Shown here: positions 26,586 to 35,586 of the stretch, piece after piece
Layout of the letters: every line of letters starts with the position of its first letter
Position numbering within the stretch: position 1 is the first letter of the stretch
Source of the DNA: Caryophanales bacterium UBA6259
GTDB lineage: Bacteria; Bacillota; Bacilli; Tepidibacillales; Tepidibacillaceae
Reading direction: 5' to 3'
Length of the DNA: 64,000 nt
Assembly: GCA_002441135.1 (NCBI GenBank)
Contig: DJVJ01000051.1
Span: forward strand, 108,257 to 172,256
Program-made: the position numbers and the translations under genes
The notes under the pieces: generated by a model
What the model saw: the letters and a program-made list of their open reading frames with translations, nothing else
What the model was told of the DNA's origin: nothing
Databases searched by the model: none

Positions 26586-26614
26586 CTCCACTGCTTTTTC
26601 GCGTGGATTTTTTT
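26586..26614 (+). terminator. Riboswitch-controlled terminator (expression platform)
   Basis: TCCAC (26587-26591), a bulged T, and GC pair with GC and GTGGA (26601-26607); seven T follow (26608-26614). CTCCAC (26586-26591) can instead pair with GTGGAG (26564-26569), the 3' strand of riboswitch P1. Ligand binding should lock P1 and leave CTCCAC free to form the terminator, so c-di-GMP is predicted to switch the RHS gene off. Confidence 0.8.
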
Positions 26615-26678
26615 GTGCCTTAACTCTTCATTTGCCTATTTATCAGAGTTAAAAAAAAGAGAGGAGAAATCAATCATC

Positions 26679-27719
26679 GTGAAGCTAACTAGAAAAATTA
26701 TGATTATTTTTACCATAGTGAATCTTGTTTTAGGTAGTGTAGTGCCTAACTATGGTAACGCTTTCAACGTGGGGGATAGTGGGTCAATACTCAATCCCAA
26801 CACATTAAATGAGCTACTACCTAACAACCAAGAAAATCCATTAAGTATTCCAAATCCAGTAAAGGCAATGGAGGCAAGAATACCATCTGTTCCAACAGAA
26901 AATATTGGCACTCAGGTACCACCTACAATTCAGAAGGAAGAAAGCAATCCTGTAATGGATAATGAAATTACAAACCCTATTGAGATGGCTACAGGATTAC
27001 TTAAGCTTGAAGATACCGATTTACAAATTCCAGGAATCGGAATGGATTTTCGTTTAGAGCGTAGCTATTCTAGTGATAACCAAGAGGTGGGTGCATTTGG
27101 TCTTGGTTGGAAGGATAATTTAGGTTCTAAGCTTCAAATGTACTCCGATTTTAATATGGGTGAATTTCGATACGATGGAAGTACTACATCGTTTAGCTTT
27201 GTGAAGGATGACCCAGAAGCTTATGTTGTTGAATTTGATGGCGATGAAATGATTAATTATGATTTAGATCAAGGTCATTATGAGCCTAATACTAAAGGAG
27301 AACAGCTAGAAAGAAAAGGACAACATGAGTATGTAATGACCAATGAACTGAATGCTTCGATTACCTATTATGGCTATTATGCCCCTTGGAGAGAGAACCA
27401 GGATCCAAAGGTAGGGAAAATGGTAAAGCAGCAAGATCGATATGGTAATACGATTCATTATAGATACGACGAAGAAGGAAACCTAAAGGAGATTACAGAT
27501 ACAGCAGGAAGAAACATTAGTTTTATATGGAATAATGGGGTTATTAAAGAAATCACAGATCCTTCAGGTAAGAAAATAAAATATGAATATGATGAGCAAA
27601 AGAGATTAAAAAAAATAACAACTCCTGACCAACAAACTACAGAATATGACTACGATGCTAATCACCATATTAAATCGATCAAAAATGCATTAGGAGGAAA
27701 AAACAACCTATACATATAA
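26679..27719 (+). CDS. WapA-like RHS/YD-repeat secreted protein, N-terminal part (frameshifted)
   Basis: 346 residues before a frameshift; the gene continues in the next frame (27700-35010). The GTG at 26679 is chosen because GAGGAG lies upstream and a signal-peptide-like start follows (basic 'KLTRK', hydrophobic residues about 8-22). Longer upstream frames run into the riboswitch and are rejected. Residues about 105-160 form the RHS N-terminal domain (DUF6531 type): 'NPIEMATGLLKLEDTDLQIP' then 'LERSYSSD' and 'GAFGLGWKDNLGS'. YD repeats begin near residue 240. Expression is placed under the c-di-GMP riboswitch. Function: polymorphic toxin delivery to neighbouring cells, as for B. subtilis WapA. 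Confidence 0.85.
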   Translation: MKLTRKIMIIFTIVNLVLGSVVPNYGNAFNVGDSGSILNPNTLNELLPNNQENPLSIPNPVKAMEARIPSVPTENIGTQVPPTIQKEESNPVMDNEITNPIEMATGLLKLEDTDLQIPGIGMDFRLERSYSSDNQEVGAFGLGWKDNLGSKLQMYSDFNMGEFRYDGSTTSFSFVKDDPEAYVVEFDGDEMINYDLDQGHYEPNTKGEQLERKGQHEYVMTNELNASITYYGYYAPWRENQDPKVGKMVKQQDRYGNTIHYRYDEEGNLKEITDTAGRNISFIWNNGVIKEITDPSGKKIKYEYDEQKRLKKITTPDQQTTEYDYDANHHIKSIKNALGGKNNLYI

Positions 27720-30700
27720 TGATAAACATCAGGTTCTAACTGTAAAGGATAACGATAACGTTGAAGTATATAAAGTAACCTATAATGGAGATCAAACAAC
27801 ATTAGAAAATGCAAACAAGAAAAAATGGCAATATACAGTTAAAGATAATTTAATCACCAAAGAAGTTAATCCACTCGGTGAGATAACTACCTATGCTTAT
27901 GATGAACAGAAAAATATCAAAGAGATTCAATCCCCTAAAGGGAAAATATCTTATACCTATGATGATAAGAACCAAAAACTAACCGAGACTAATGCAAACG
28001 GTACCACTACTTATGAATACCATCCAAAGTGGAATAAGCCAACCAAAATTATAGATCCATTAAAAGGAGTTACTTCCTTTGAATATGATGCCATAGGTAA
28101 TTTAGCGAAAAGAGTAGATGCTAATGGCGATCAAGCAACCTTTGACTATAATAGCAAAGGGTTAATGAGATGGGCAAAGGATGATCAAGGAAATATAACA
28201 GATTTTGACTATGACCAATATGGCAATATTAAACTAACCTCAAGACCCCTTGGTGTAGATAAGCAATATACCTATGATATATTAGGTAGACTGTTAACAG
28301 AAACAAATGCAGAAGGATCAACAGTAACAATGAAATATGATCCAATGGGTCGATTGCTTCAAAAGGATATAGGGAATGGATTAATTTATTACTACCAATA
28401 TGATGGATTAGGTAATCTAACAAAGGTAATTGATCCTGAAAAAAGAGAAACAAGCTTCCAATACAATCCAAAAGGCCAATTAGAGAAATATAGTGATCCA
28501 ATTGGAAGAACTTATCTATATTATTATGAAAAAAATGGCAAGATAAAAGAAATAGTAGATAAATACGGAAAAAAAGTAACCTATGGCCGTGATGATTTAG
28601 GGCGGATTACCTCTGTTGATGACGGTAAATCCTCAAGTTCTTATGAATATGGTCCATTTGGAGTTGAAAAGGTTTCTGGAAAAAATGGAACATACTTTTT
28701 TCAATATAACAAGGGTGGACAGGTATCTCAGGTAAAGGATACATTAGATAGAACCATTGATTATATCTATAATCAGTTAGGACAGCTAGAGCAAATTAAA
28801 GATCCATCTGGGAGAATTACCACGTACACATATGACAAAGTAGGAAGAAAAATAGCAGAACTGCTACCTGATGGAAATCGTGTTCAATATATTTATGATT
28901 CAACAGGTTTGTTAAAGGAAAAGGTTTTTCCTAATCAGTCTAAAATTCAGTATAAATATGATGAAGCGAAACGATTGATAGAAAAGATAGAACGTGACGG
29001 GTCTATAGAATCCTATACCTACAATCTAAATAATCAAATAAAAACAGTTAAAAATGCAAATGGAGATGTAACAACCTACAATTATGATGCCTTAGGCCGA
29101 TTAAAAGAAACCATCAATCCAATGGGTGGTATAACCTCCTATCTTTATGATGAACTAGGTAGGCTAGAGACAATCAAAAATCCTTTAGGTTATTCTACAA
29201 CCTATGAGTATGACCATGCTGGTAGAATTGTAGGAGTACTCAATCCAAAAGGAGATAAAAGAAGTATAGATTACGATTCCTTTAATCGTGTCACTGAAAT
29301 TATTGATGAATTAGGTCGGCAGCATCAATGGGTTTACCAGGATGAGGAAAATTCTATACAGTATATTCGACCAGATGGGAAATCTAGTAGTTTTACTTAT
29401 AATGAGCGGTATCAGCTAACCGCTATTATTGATCCTTTAGGAGGTACAACAAGCTATACCTATGATGAGGTTGGTCGTCGTACTGAAATAATGGATCCTT
29501 TAGGTCAAGTAACCAAATTTCAATATAATGATCTTGATCAAATTGTTGAAACTGAACTGCCAGATGGAACAAAACTTATTAACCAGTATGATGCCTTAGG
29601 CCGTTTAGAAGAGTCAATTAACCAATTAGGCTTAAAGACAAGTTATTTCTATGATCAATATAGCAATGTCTCAGAAATAAAAGATTATCGCGGAGGAATA
29701 ACCAAGTACGCCTACGATGTAATGGGAAGAAATAATTCTGTTATTGATGCTTTAGGCTTTGAAACAAAATGGAGCTATAATCCATTAGGTCAAATTGCTA
29801 CAACAGAAGATGCCTTGGGACAACTGACAGAATATCAATATTCACCATTAGGAAATGTTCAAACAATTAAGCTGCCAAATGATGCGATTACCTCATTTCA
29901 ATATGATTTACTAGGCCGAAACACCAAAAAGACAGATGCACTTGGACAAAGCTATGTTTATGGTTATGATGAATTAAATCGATTAGTGGAAGAAATCAAT
30001 CCACTAAATGAAAAAACATCCTATGGCTATGATGCCTTAGGCAATCTATTAACATTAACCGATGCAAAGAATAATGTAACCAATTATAACTATAATCTGA
30101 ATGGACAGGTTAAAGAAATTACGAATGCCTTAGGCTATTTGACGAAATACAACTATGATGATAATGGTCGACTTATCGAATGGACCGATCCAAAAGGAGC
30201 GATTTATTCTAATACCTATGATGCCTTAGGAAGAATGATAGAATCAAAAGATCCATTAGGACATATCAATCAATATAAATATGATGTGATGGGAAATCGA
30301 ATAGAAGAAAAGGACGCCTTAGGACAAACAAGAACCTATTCTTATGATGCATTAGGTAGAATTTCTTCCTATACAGATAAGAGAGGGAATACTACTGTTT
30401 ATCAAAATGAAGATCTTAAAGGAATTCAAACCATAACCGACCCAGAAGGTGCAATTACAACATTAAAATATGACCTTTTAGGACAATTAATAGAACAAAA
30501 AGATCCGTTAGATAGAGTAACAAACTATCAATACGATGGTCTTGGACGATTAACAGATGTAATCGATCCTTTAGGATATAAAGAGCATACAGCATATAAC
30601 TCCTTAGGATTGGTATCTGATTTTACCGATAAAAATAATCAAGTTTATCAATATCAATACGATTTAATTGGGAACTTAATTAATGAGAAGAATCCTTTAG

Positions 30701-33700
30701 GTAAAGTTACAGAATATATCTATAATCCATTAAATCGATTAGAGGAGAAAATCGATGCGGTTGGAGCAAGAACCCGATATAACTATGATGAACTAGGGAA
30801 TCTGATTCAATTGACTGATGCGGAGGGTGGAGTTTGGCGATATCAATTTGATGCAATAGGAAGAACCATCTCTGCAATAGATCCTTTATCTCGTACAACA
30901 GGTTACGAATATGACGAGAATGGGAATACCATTCATACAGTGGACCCTGCCGGGAATCTATCAAGCTTTCAATATGATGCTAATAATCGTTTAATAGAAC
31001 AAACCGATGCAGAGGGTGCAAAATGGAGATTTAATTACAATGCGATTGGACAACTAATAGAAAAAATTGATCCTTATGAAGAAAGCTATTCCTATACCTA
31101 TGATCCAGAGGGTAATCTTTTAGAGGATAAGAATCCATTAGAGAACACTTACCAGTATCAATATGATAAAGTGGGACGTCTAACTAAGACTATAGATCCA
31201 GCAGGGTTTGAAACCAACCTATTTTATGATCTTGTGGGGAACCTTAAGAAAAAGGTAGATGCATTAGGCTATGAAACATCATTTACCTATGATGAGCTTA
31301 ACCGATTAATTGAAGTGGAAACACCAGAAGGAAATAAGACAGAATACGAATATGACCCAGTTGGAAATAAAACGAAAGTCGTTGACCCACTTAATAGAGA
31401 AACAACCTATGAATATGACCCTATTAATCAGTTACGTACAGTTATTGATGCAATAGGGGGCACTACAAAATATCAATATGATGGAGTAGGGAATCTTACA
31501 AGCTATATTGATGCAAATAATAATCAGCGTACAATGGAATATAACTTGAATCATCAAGTAACTACGATGAGAGATCCATTAAATAATCAATTCCAATACC
31601 GCTATGATTCAGCTGGTCAATTAGCTCAGGTTCAGGATGCCAATGGCCAAAACATTAATTATTCCTATACACCTACAGGACAAGTTGCTTCTGTACAATA
31701 TACAGATTGGTCTACTCAGTTTAACTATGATGGAGTAGGACGCGTAATCGAAATGAAAGCACCAGATTCTAAGGATCAATTTACCTATGATTTACTTGGA
31801 AGAGTAGTTCAACAGCAAAACCTAAATACGAACAAAGGACTAAGCTTGCAGTATGATGCAGTAGGTAATTTAACAAGCTTTACAAATAGTGAAGATAGAA
31901 CAGTAGCCTATTCCTATGACAAAAGGAATCTTCTAGTAGAAATGATGGATCCTGATGAAAATGTAACAACCTTTGATTATGATGGATTAGGAAGAGAAAT
32001 CAATAGAAGTATGGCCAATGGGAATAAGATTACAAAATCTTATTATCCAGATGGAAATCTAGATACTATCACCAATCAAGGAAAAGAAAATATAATCTCA
32101 TCTTTTACTTATGAATACGACGATTATGGTAACCGTATACGACAAATAGAAGAGGATGGAGCGGAAAGCACCTATACGTATGATGACTTAAACCGCTTAA
32201 TAGAAGTAACATATCCTAAAGAAAAAATATTAACATATCGTCAAACACCAAACACACCACAGGATGAAATTAAAAATGGACAAGAAGAAAGTCTAAAAGA
32301 AAAAGGACAGCAAGAAAACAGTGCAGACGAAAAAGGGAATAATGGCAAAGAAAAAAGCAACACAAATAAATTTAGCTTAAAAGATAAAGTATTAATTTCT
32401 TCACTTTCTTTTGGTATAGATAATCTCGTATTATTTACCCTGAATAATGGAAAAGGGAACACCAAAGAGGATAAACCTAGTAACAGTGATAGTAATAGTA
32501 CAAGTAATGGTAATAGCAATAGTAATTTAGATACTGAAGCCAAAGAAAAATCGAATAATGGCAAAGGGAATAAAAGTGATACAGTAAATGGTGTTGATAG
32601 TGCTGAAGAAGAATTACTTTTCCTTAATGATCGGCCAGAATATCTAATTGAACCGCAAAGTAATGTTCAATATACGTATGATGCTGTTGGAAATCGTTTA
32701 TCCATGACCAATAATCAGGGTACGGTTAATTACAGCTATAATAATGCGAATCAATTAATAGAAGCGGATAATAAAACCTACTCCTATGATGCAAATGGTA
32801 ACCTGATCAAGGAAACAGAAGATGGTCAAGAAAAAGAGTATCGATATAATGGAGCGAATCGTTTAGTTGAAGTTCTGTTCTTTGATGAAAGCTATGCGAA
32901 ATACCAATATGATGCACTAGGTAGAAAGAGTTTTAGAGAGGCTGCTTCTTGGGATTATAATGAGGATCCTGAAGGAAAAACCAAAGAAAAAACAAACAAT
33001 GGCAAAGGGGACGAACAGAAAAACGATAAAGCCAAAGAAAACAATGTTTCTAAGGGGAATTCTAAGACTAACAATAACAAAGCATTAGATAATCCTGGTC
33101 AAGGCAACAAATATGGCGTATATAAAAACAGGGAAGATCTAGGTAAGCTAGAAATTACAAAAACTAGCTATCAATATGAAGGTTTATCGAATATTCTTCA
33201 CAAAGAATACGGCGAAAATGGACAGCCTTATGCCGAATTCTATACTGGACCTAACAATCAAGTGGTTGCCCAAAAAATGTTTGGTATGCATGGATTAGCA
33301 GAGCCAGGACAAGATCCAGAATTAAAAACAACTGGTGGCTTGATGTACTATCAATATGACGGATTAAATACCGTTAGCGAAATAACGGATCGACATGGAG
33401 ACATAATTGAGCGCTATCGATATGATGCCTTTGGAGGAATCTTTACTGGAATTACCTCTCCATACAATCGGGTAGGATTTACAGGTCAGGAATACGATGA
33501 CAAAACGGGCTTAATTGATATGAATGCTCGGATGTATAATCCAACCGTTGGCCAATTTACCACCGCAGATACCTATTTTGGAGATGTTACCAACCCACTT
33601 ACCTTAAACAGGTATGCCTATGTATTAAATAATCCAGTCAATATGTGGGATCCATCAGGACATATTCCAGAATGGGTAGGGGAAGAGGACCACTATGAGA

Positions 33701-35010
33701 ATGAACATTACGAAGATATTCATCGATTTGTGGAGTGGGATTGGACTCTTATTGAACAAGGAAGAGAAGAAGGAGAAGCAAGACAAATTGATCAATACAA
33801 GGATGCCAACTATTTCTACCGAGTCTATGAACAAGATGTTTATAAATGGTGGACATATAATGTAAAAGAAACCACCTATGATTATAACCCTAATGACCCA
33901 TACTGGGAGGAACTGATTCTTATGGGTAAGGGTGGTCGCGTAACCGATAATTCTGATCATACCTTTGAAGAGTTTTCGATCGAAGGATTTGAGGTACCAA
34001 TCACCCCTGAAGAAATGGCGTTAATTAGTAAGGGAATAATAGACTCCTATGGCCCACCACCAGGGGAAAGAAGGATGCTCTATAGCATCAACCAAGGCTT
34101 CTTAAATGGAGAAAATATCTCTCAAGATGTTATTATTTATGGAGGAAATGGCCAACAAACCAAGTATAGTATATATGAGAGAGAAATTAAAGAGGTTATA
34201 GGGGAACCCAAGATAGCGCAAGTCACTAAAAATGACCCAACATTCTGGTCAGCCACTGGTAATTTTTTTGGTGGTATAAAAGATAGTGTTGTGGACACGG
34301 TAAGTGGAATAGGGAGCATGCTTTTTCACCCTATTCAAACAGCACAAGGCATTGGCAATGCATTAGCACATCCTTTTGTTACAAGTGAGGCAATATGGAA
34401 TGCAGTATCCACCACGTTTGTCGATGATGTAATTAATGGAGATGCTAATACAAGAGCTCGAGTTGCCGGCCGAGTGATTGGTGAAATTGGACTAGCTATT
34501 TTAGGGACAAAGGGACTTGATAAAGTCTCAAAAATAGATAAAGTAGTAGATGCTACAAAAGCAGTAAAAGCAACGTTGGGAAGAGTATCCGATGATGCCG
34601 CAAGAATACTTGGGAATGAAGGCGGCTATATAACGCTTGGAAAAGCTGCTGAGGGGACGAGGAAAATTAGTACACCATATGGTGATGCATTACAGGAATT
34701 TTCAGATGAAGCTCTAAGTGTAAAGAATTATATTGATGAAGGTGGAGATTTATATAGAGGCGGCAAATTTGGACGATCAAATACTAATGACGCTCAGTTT
34801 TGGGCACCAGAGAGTCCTTATACACCAGGATATGGAGATAAGTATGGTGTAGATTTTGATGATTTAGATTATATTATTGGTGGAAAGTTAAAAGACGGTC
34901 AGCCTTTTATTACAAGACCTGCACCAGGTTTAGGTAATAATACAGGTGGAGCAATTGAGGTAGTAACTAATCCAAATGCTGTAAAGCTTGATTTTTTCCA
35001 TATGCTATAA
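27700..35010 (+). CDS. WapA-like RHS/YD-repeat toxin, main body and C-terminal toxin tip
   Basis: 2436 residues continuing the frame of the preceding entry; the first internal ATG is at 28165. Dozens of YD repeats of about 20-21 residues ('Y-x-Y-D-x-x-G-x-(L/I)') would build the hollow RHS cocoon. Two hydrophilic inserts with repeated 'NNGKG' interrupt them (about 32260-32620 and 32960-33110). The core ends at 'RVGFTGQEYDDKTGLIDMNA' and 'LNRYAYVLNNPVNMWDPSG' (about 33465-33660), after which the variable tip follows. The last 85 residues, with 'DLYRGGKFGR', 'AQFWAPESP' and 'GGAIEVV', resemble an ADP-ribosyltransferase fold (R, aromatic strand, E), but this is tentative. Its immunity gene starts 14 bases later. 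Confidence 0.88.
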   Translation, partial: KTTYTYNDKHQVLTVKDNDNVEVYKVTYNGDQTTLENANKKKWQYTVKDNLITKEVNPLGEITTYAYDEQKNIKEIQSPKGKISYTYDDKNQKLTETNANGTTTYEYHPKWNKPTKIIDPLKGVTSFEYDAIGNLAKRVDANGDQATFDYNSKGLMRWAKDDQGNITDFDYDQYGNIKLTSRPLGVDKQYTYDILGRLLTETNAEGSTVTMKYDPMGRLLQKDIGNGLIYYYQYDGLGNLTKVIDPEKRETSFQYNPKGQLEKYSDPIGRTYLYYYEKNGKIKEIVDKYGKKVTYGRDDLGRITSVDDGKSSSSYEYGPFGVEKVSGKNGTYFFQYNKGGQVSQVKDTLDRTIDYIYNQLGQLEQIKDPSGRITTYTYDKVGRKIAELLPDGNRVQYIYDSTGLLKEKVFPNQSKIQYKYDEAKRLIEKIERDGSIESYTYNLNNQIKTVKNANGDVTTYNYDALGRLKETINPMGGITSYLYDELGRLETIKNPLGYSTTYEYDHAGRIVGVLNPKGDKRSIDYDSFNRVTEIIDELGRQHQWVYQDEENSIQYIRPDGKSSSFTYNERYQLTAIIDPLGGTTSYTYDEVGRRTEIMDPLGQVTKFQYNDLDQIVETELPDGTKLINQYDALGRLEESINQLGLKTSYFYDQYSNVSEIKDYRGGITKYAYDVMGRNNSVIDALGFETKWSYNPLGQIATTEDALGQLTEYQYSPLGNVQTIKLPNDAITSFQYDLLGRNTKKTDALGQSYVYGYDELNRLVEEINPLNEKTSYGYDALGNLLTLTDAKNNVTNYNYNLNGQVKEITNALGYLTKYNYDDNGRLIEWTDPKGAIYSNTYDALGRMIESKDPLGHINQYKYDVMGNRIEEKDALGQTRTYSYDALGRISSYTDKRGNTTVYQNEDLKGIQTITDPEGAITTLKYDLLGQLIEQKDPLDRVTNYQYDGLGRLTDVIDPLGYKEHTAYNSLGLVSDFTDKNNQVYQYQYDLIGNLINEKNPLGKVTEYIYNPLNRLEEKIDAVGARTRYNYDELGNLIQLTDAEGGVWRYQFDAIGRTISAIDPLSRTTGYEYDENGNTIHTVDPAGNLSSFQYDANNRLIEQTDAEGAKWRFNYNAIGQLIEKIDPYEESYSYTYDPEGNLLEDKNPLENTYQYQYDKVGRLTKTIDPAGFETNLFYDLVGNLKKKVDALGYETSFTYDELNRLIEVETPEGNKTEYEYDPVGNKTKVVDPLNRETTYEYDPINQLRTVIDAIGGTTKYQYDGVGNLTSYIDANNNQRTMEYNLNHQVTTMRDPLNNQFQYRYDSAGQLAQVQDANGQNINYSYTPTGQVASVQYTDWSTQFNYDGVGRVIEMKAPDSKDQFTYDLLGRVVQQQNLNTNKGLSLQYDAVGNLTSFTNSEDRTVAYSYDKRNLLVEMMDPDENVTTFDYDGLGREINRSMANGNKITKSYYPDGNLDTITNQGKENIISSFTYEYDDYGNRIRQIEEDGAESTYTYDDLNRLIEVTYPKEKILTYRQTPNTPQDEIKNGQEESLKEKGQQENSADEKGNNGKEKSNTNKFSLKDKVLISSLSFGIDNLVLFTLNNGKGNTKEDKPSNSDSNSTSNGNSNSNLDTEAKEKSNNGKGNKSDTVNGVDSAEEELLFLNDRPEYLIEPQSNVQYTYDAVGNRLSMTNNQGTVNYSYNNANQLIEADNKTYSYDANGNLIKETEDGQEKEYRYNGANRLVEVLFFDESYAKYQYDALGRKSFREAASWDYNEDPEGKTKEKTNNGKGDEQKNDKAKENNVSKGNSKTNNNKALDNPGQGNKYGVYKNREDLGKLEITKTSYQYEGLSNILHKEYGENGQPYAEFYTGPNNQVVAQKMFGMHGLAEPGQDPELKTTGGLMYYQYDGLNTVSEITDRHGDIIERYRYDAFGGIFTGITSPYNRVGFTGQEYDDKTGLIDMNARMYNPTVGQFTTADTYFGDVTNPLTLNRYAYVLNNPVNMWDPSGHIPEWVGEEDHYENEHYEDIHRFVEWDWTLIEQGREEGEARQIDQYKDANYFYRVYEQDVYKWWTYNVKETTYDYNPNDPYWEELILMGKGGRVTDNSDHTFEEFSIEGFEVPITPEEMALISKGIIDSYGPPPGERRMLYSINQGFLNGENISQDVIIYGGNGQQTKYSIYEREIKEVIGEPKIAQVTKNDPTFWSATGNFFGGIKDSVVDTVSGIGSMLFHPIQTAQGIGNALAHPFVTSEAIWNAVSTTFVDDVINGDANTRARVAGRVIGEIGLAILGTKGLDKVSKIDKVVDATKAVKATLGRVSDDAARILGNEGGYITLGKAAEGTRKISTPYGDALQEFSDEALSVKNYIDEGGDLYRGGKFGRSNTNDAQFWAPESPYTPGYGDKYGVDFDDLDYIIGGKLKDGQPFITRPAPGLGNNTGGAIEVVTNPNAVKLDFFHML

Positions 35011-35023
35011 AGGAGATGAAAGA

Positions 35024-35290
35024 ATGAATTGGAATTTTGAATCGTTAAAGGAAATGAAAGAATTTGCTAAGAACTTAAGTGAAGTATTAGAAAGTTGTGG
35101 TTTAAAAGGACTTTCTAATGAAGTGCTTGAATTTAAATCTAATTATTATACAACATCTTCTGAATATCTTGGCGAATTTAGATTGGTATTAAATAAAGTG
35201 CTTATAGATGGAAAGGATAAGCTGTCTTATGAATGGCTAGAAAGCATTGATAAAGGGATAGAAGCAATAAATAAATCACTTTCAAACTAG
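35024..35290 (+). CDS. Candidate immunity protein for the RHS toxin tip
   Basis: 88 residues, acidic, predicted mostly helical, no signal peptide or membrane segment, so probably cytoplasmic. The ATG at 35024 has AAAGGAGATG just upstream and lies 14 bases after the RHS stop codon; an upstream in-frame ATG inside the RHS gene lacks support. I do not recognise the family. The immunity role is inferred purely from position and size, which is the normal arrangement for WapA/RHS toxins. Confidence 0.6.
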   Translation: MNWNFESLKEMKEFAKNLSEVLESCGLKGLSNEVLEFKSNYYTTSSEYLGEFRLVLNKVLIDGKDKLSYEWLESIDKGIEAINKSLSN

Positions 35291-35299
35291 TTATATTAG

Positions 35300-35326
35300 C
35301 GGTAGGGCAAAGTCCCTACCGATTTT
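35300..35326 (+). terminator. Rho-independent terminator after the RHS immunity gene
   Basis: CGGTAGGG (35300-35307) and CCCTACCG (35314-35321) form a perfect stem followed by ATTTTC. It ends the riboswitch-RHS-immunity transcript. Confidence 0.8.
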
Positions 35327-35417
35327 CTTGTTGTCTGGTTACTCAGTATCGGAATTTATTTCATAACATAGACCCTATGCAGTATTCAATGAAATCTAGA
35401 GTATATAAGAAAAATAG

Positions 35418-35456
35418 TTACTTAGTATAAATCAATATCTGAATTATACTAAGTAA
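35418..35456. repeat. Perfect 13-bp inverted repeat at the start of the orphan-module region
   Basis: TTACTTAGTATAA (35418-35430) and TTATACTAAGTAA (35444-35456) flank a 13-base loop. No T run follows, so it is not an ordinary terminator. It stands between the end of the complete RHS locus and the first truncated toxin module. It could be an operator, an RNA hairpin or a recombination relic. Confidence 0.5.
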
Positions 35457-35586
35457 GATTACAACATAGGGGACGAGTAAAACTGTTGACGATATTTTAG
35501 AAGGAGCCACTTCAGGAAGGGTTACTAAAGGCAAAGCAACTCAGTTTGATCAGGTTAATGCTGAAGATGATTACTGGAAAAGATCA

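Noticed and set aside
32241..32564. 107-codon minus-strand frame inside the RHS gene
   Set aside because: Mirror of the low-complexity Lys/Asn/Ser insert; Leu/Pro/Phe-rich composition is the expected antisense reading.
27440..33650. Tandem-repeat array
   Set aside because: The periodicity is the protein-level YD repeat of the RHS gene; DNA identity between units is low and there are no CRISPR-like spacers.
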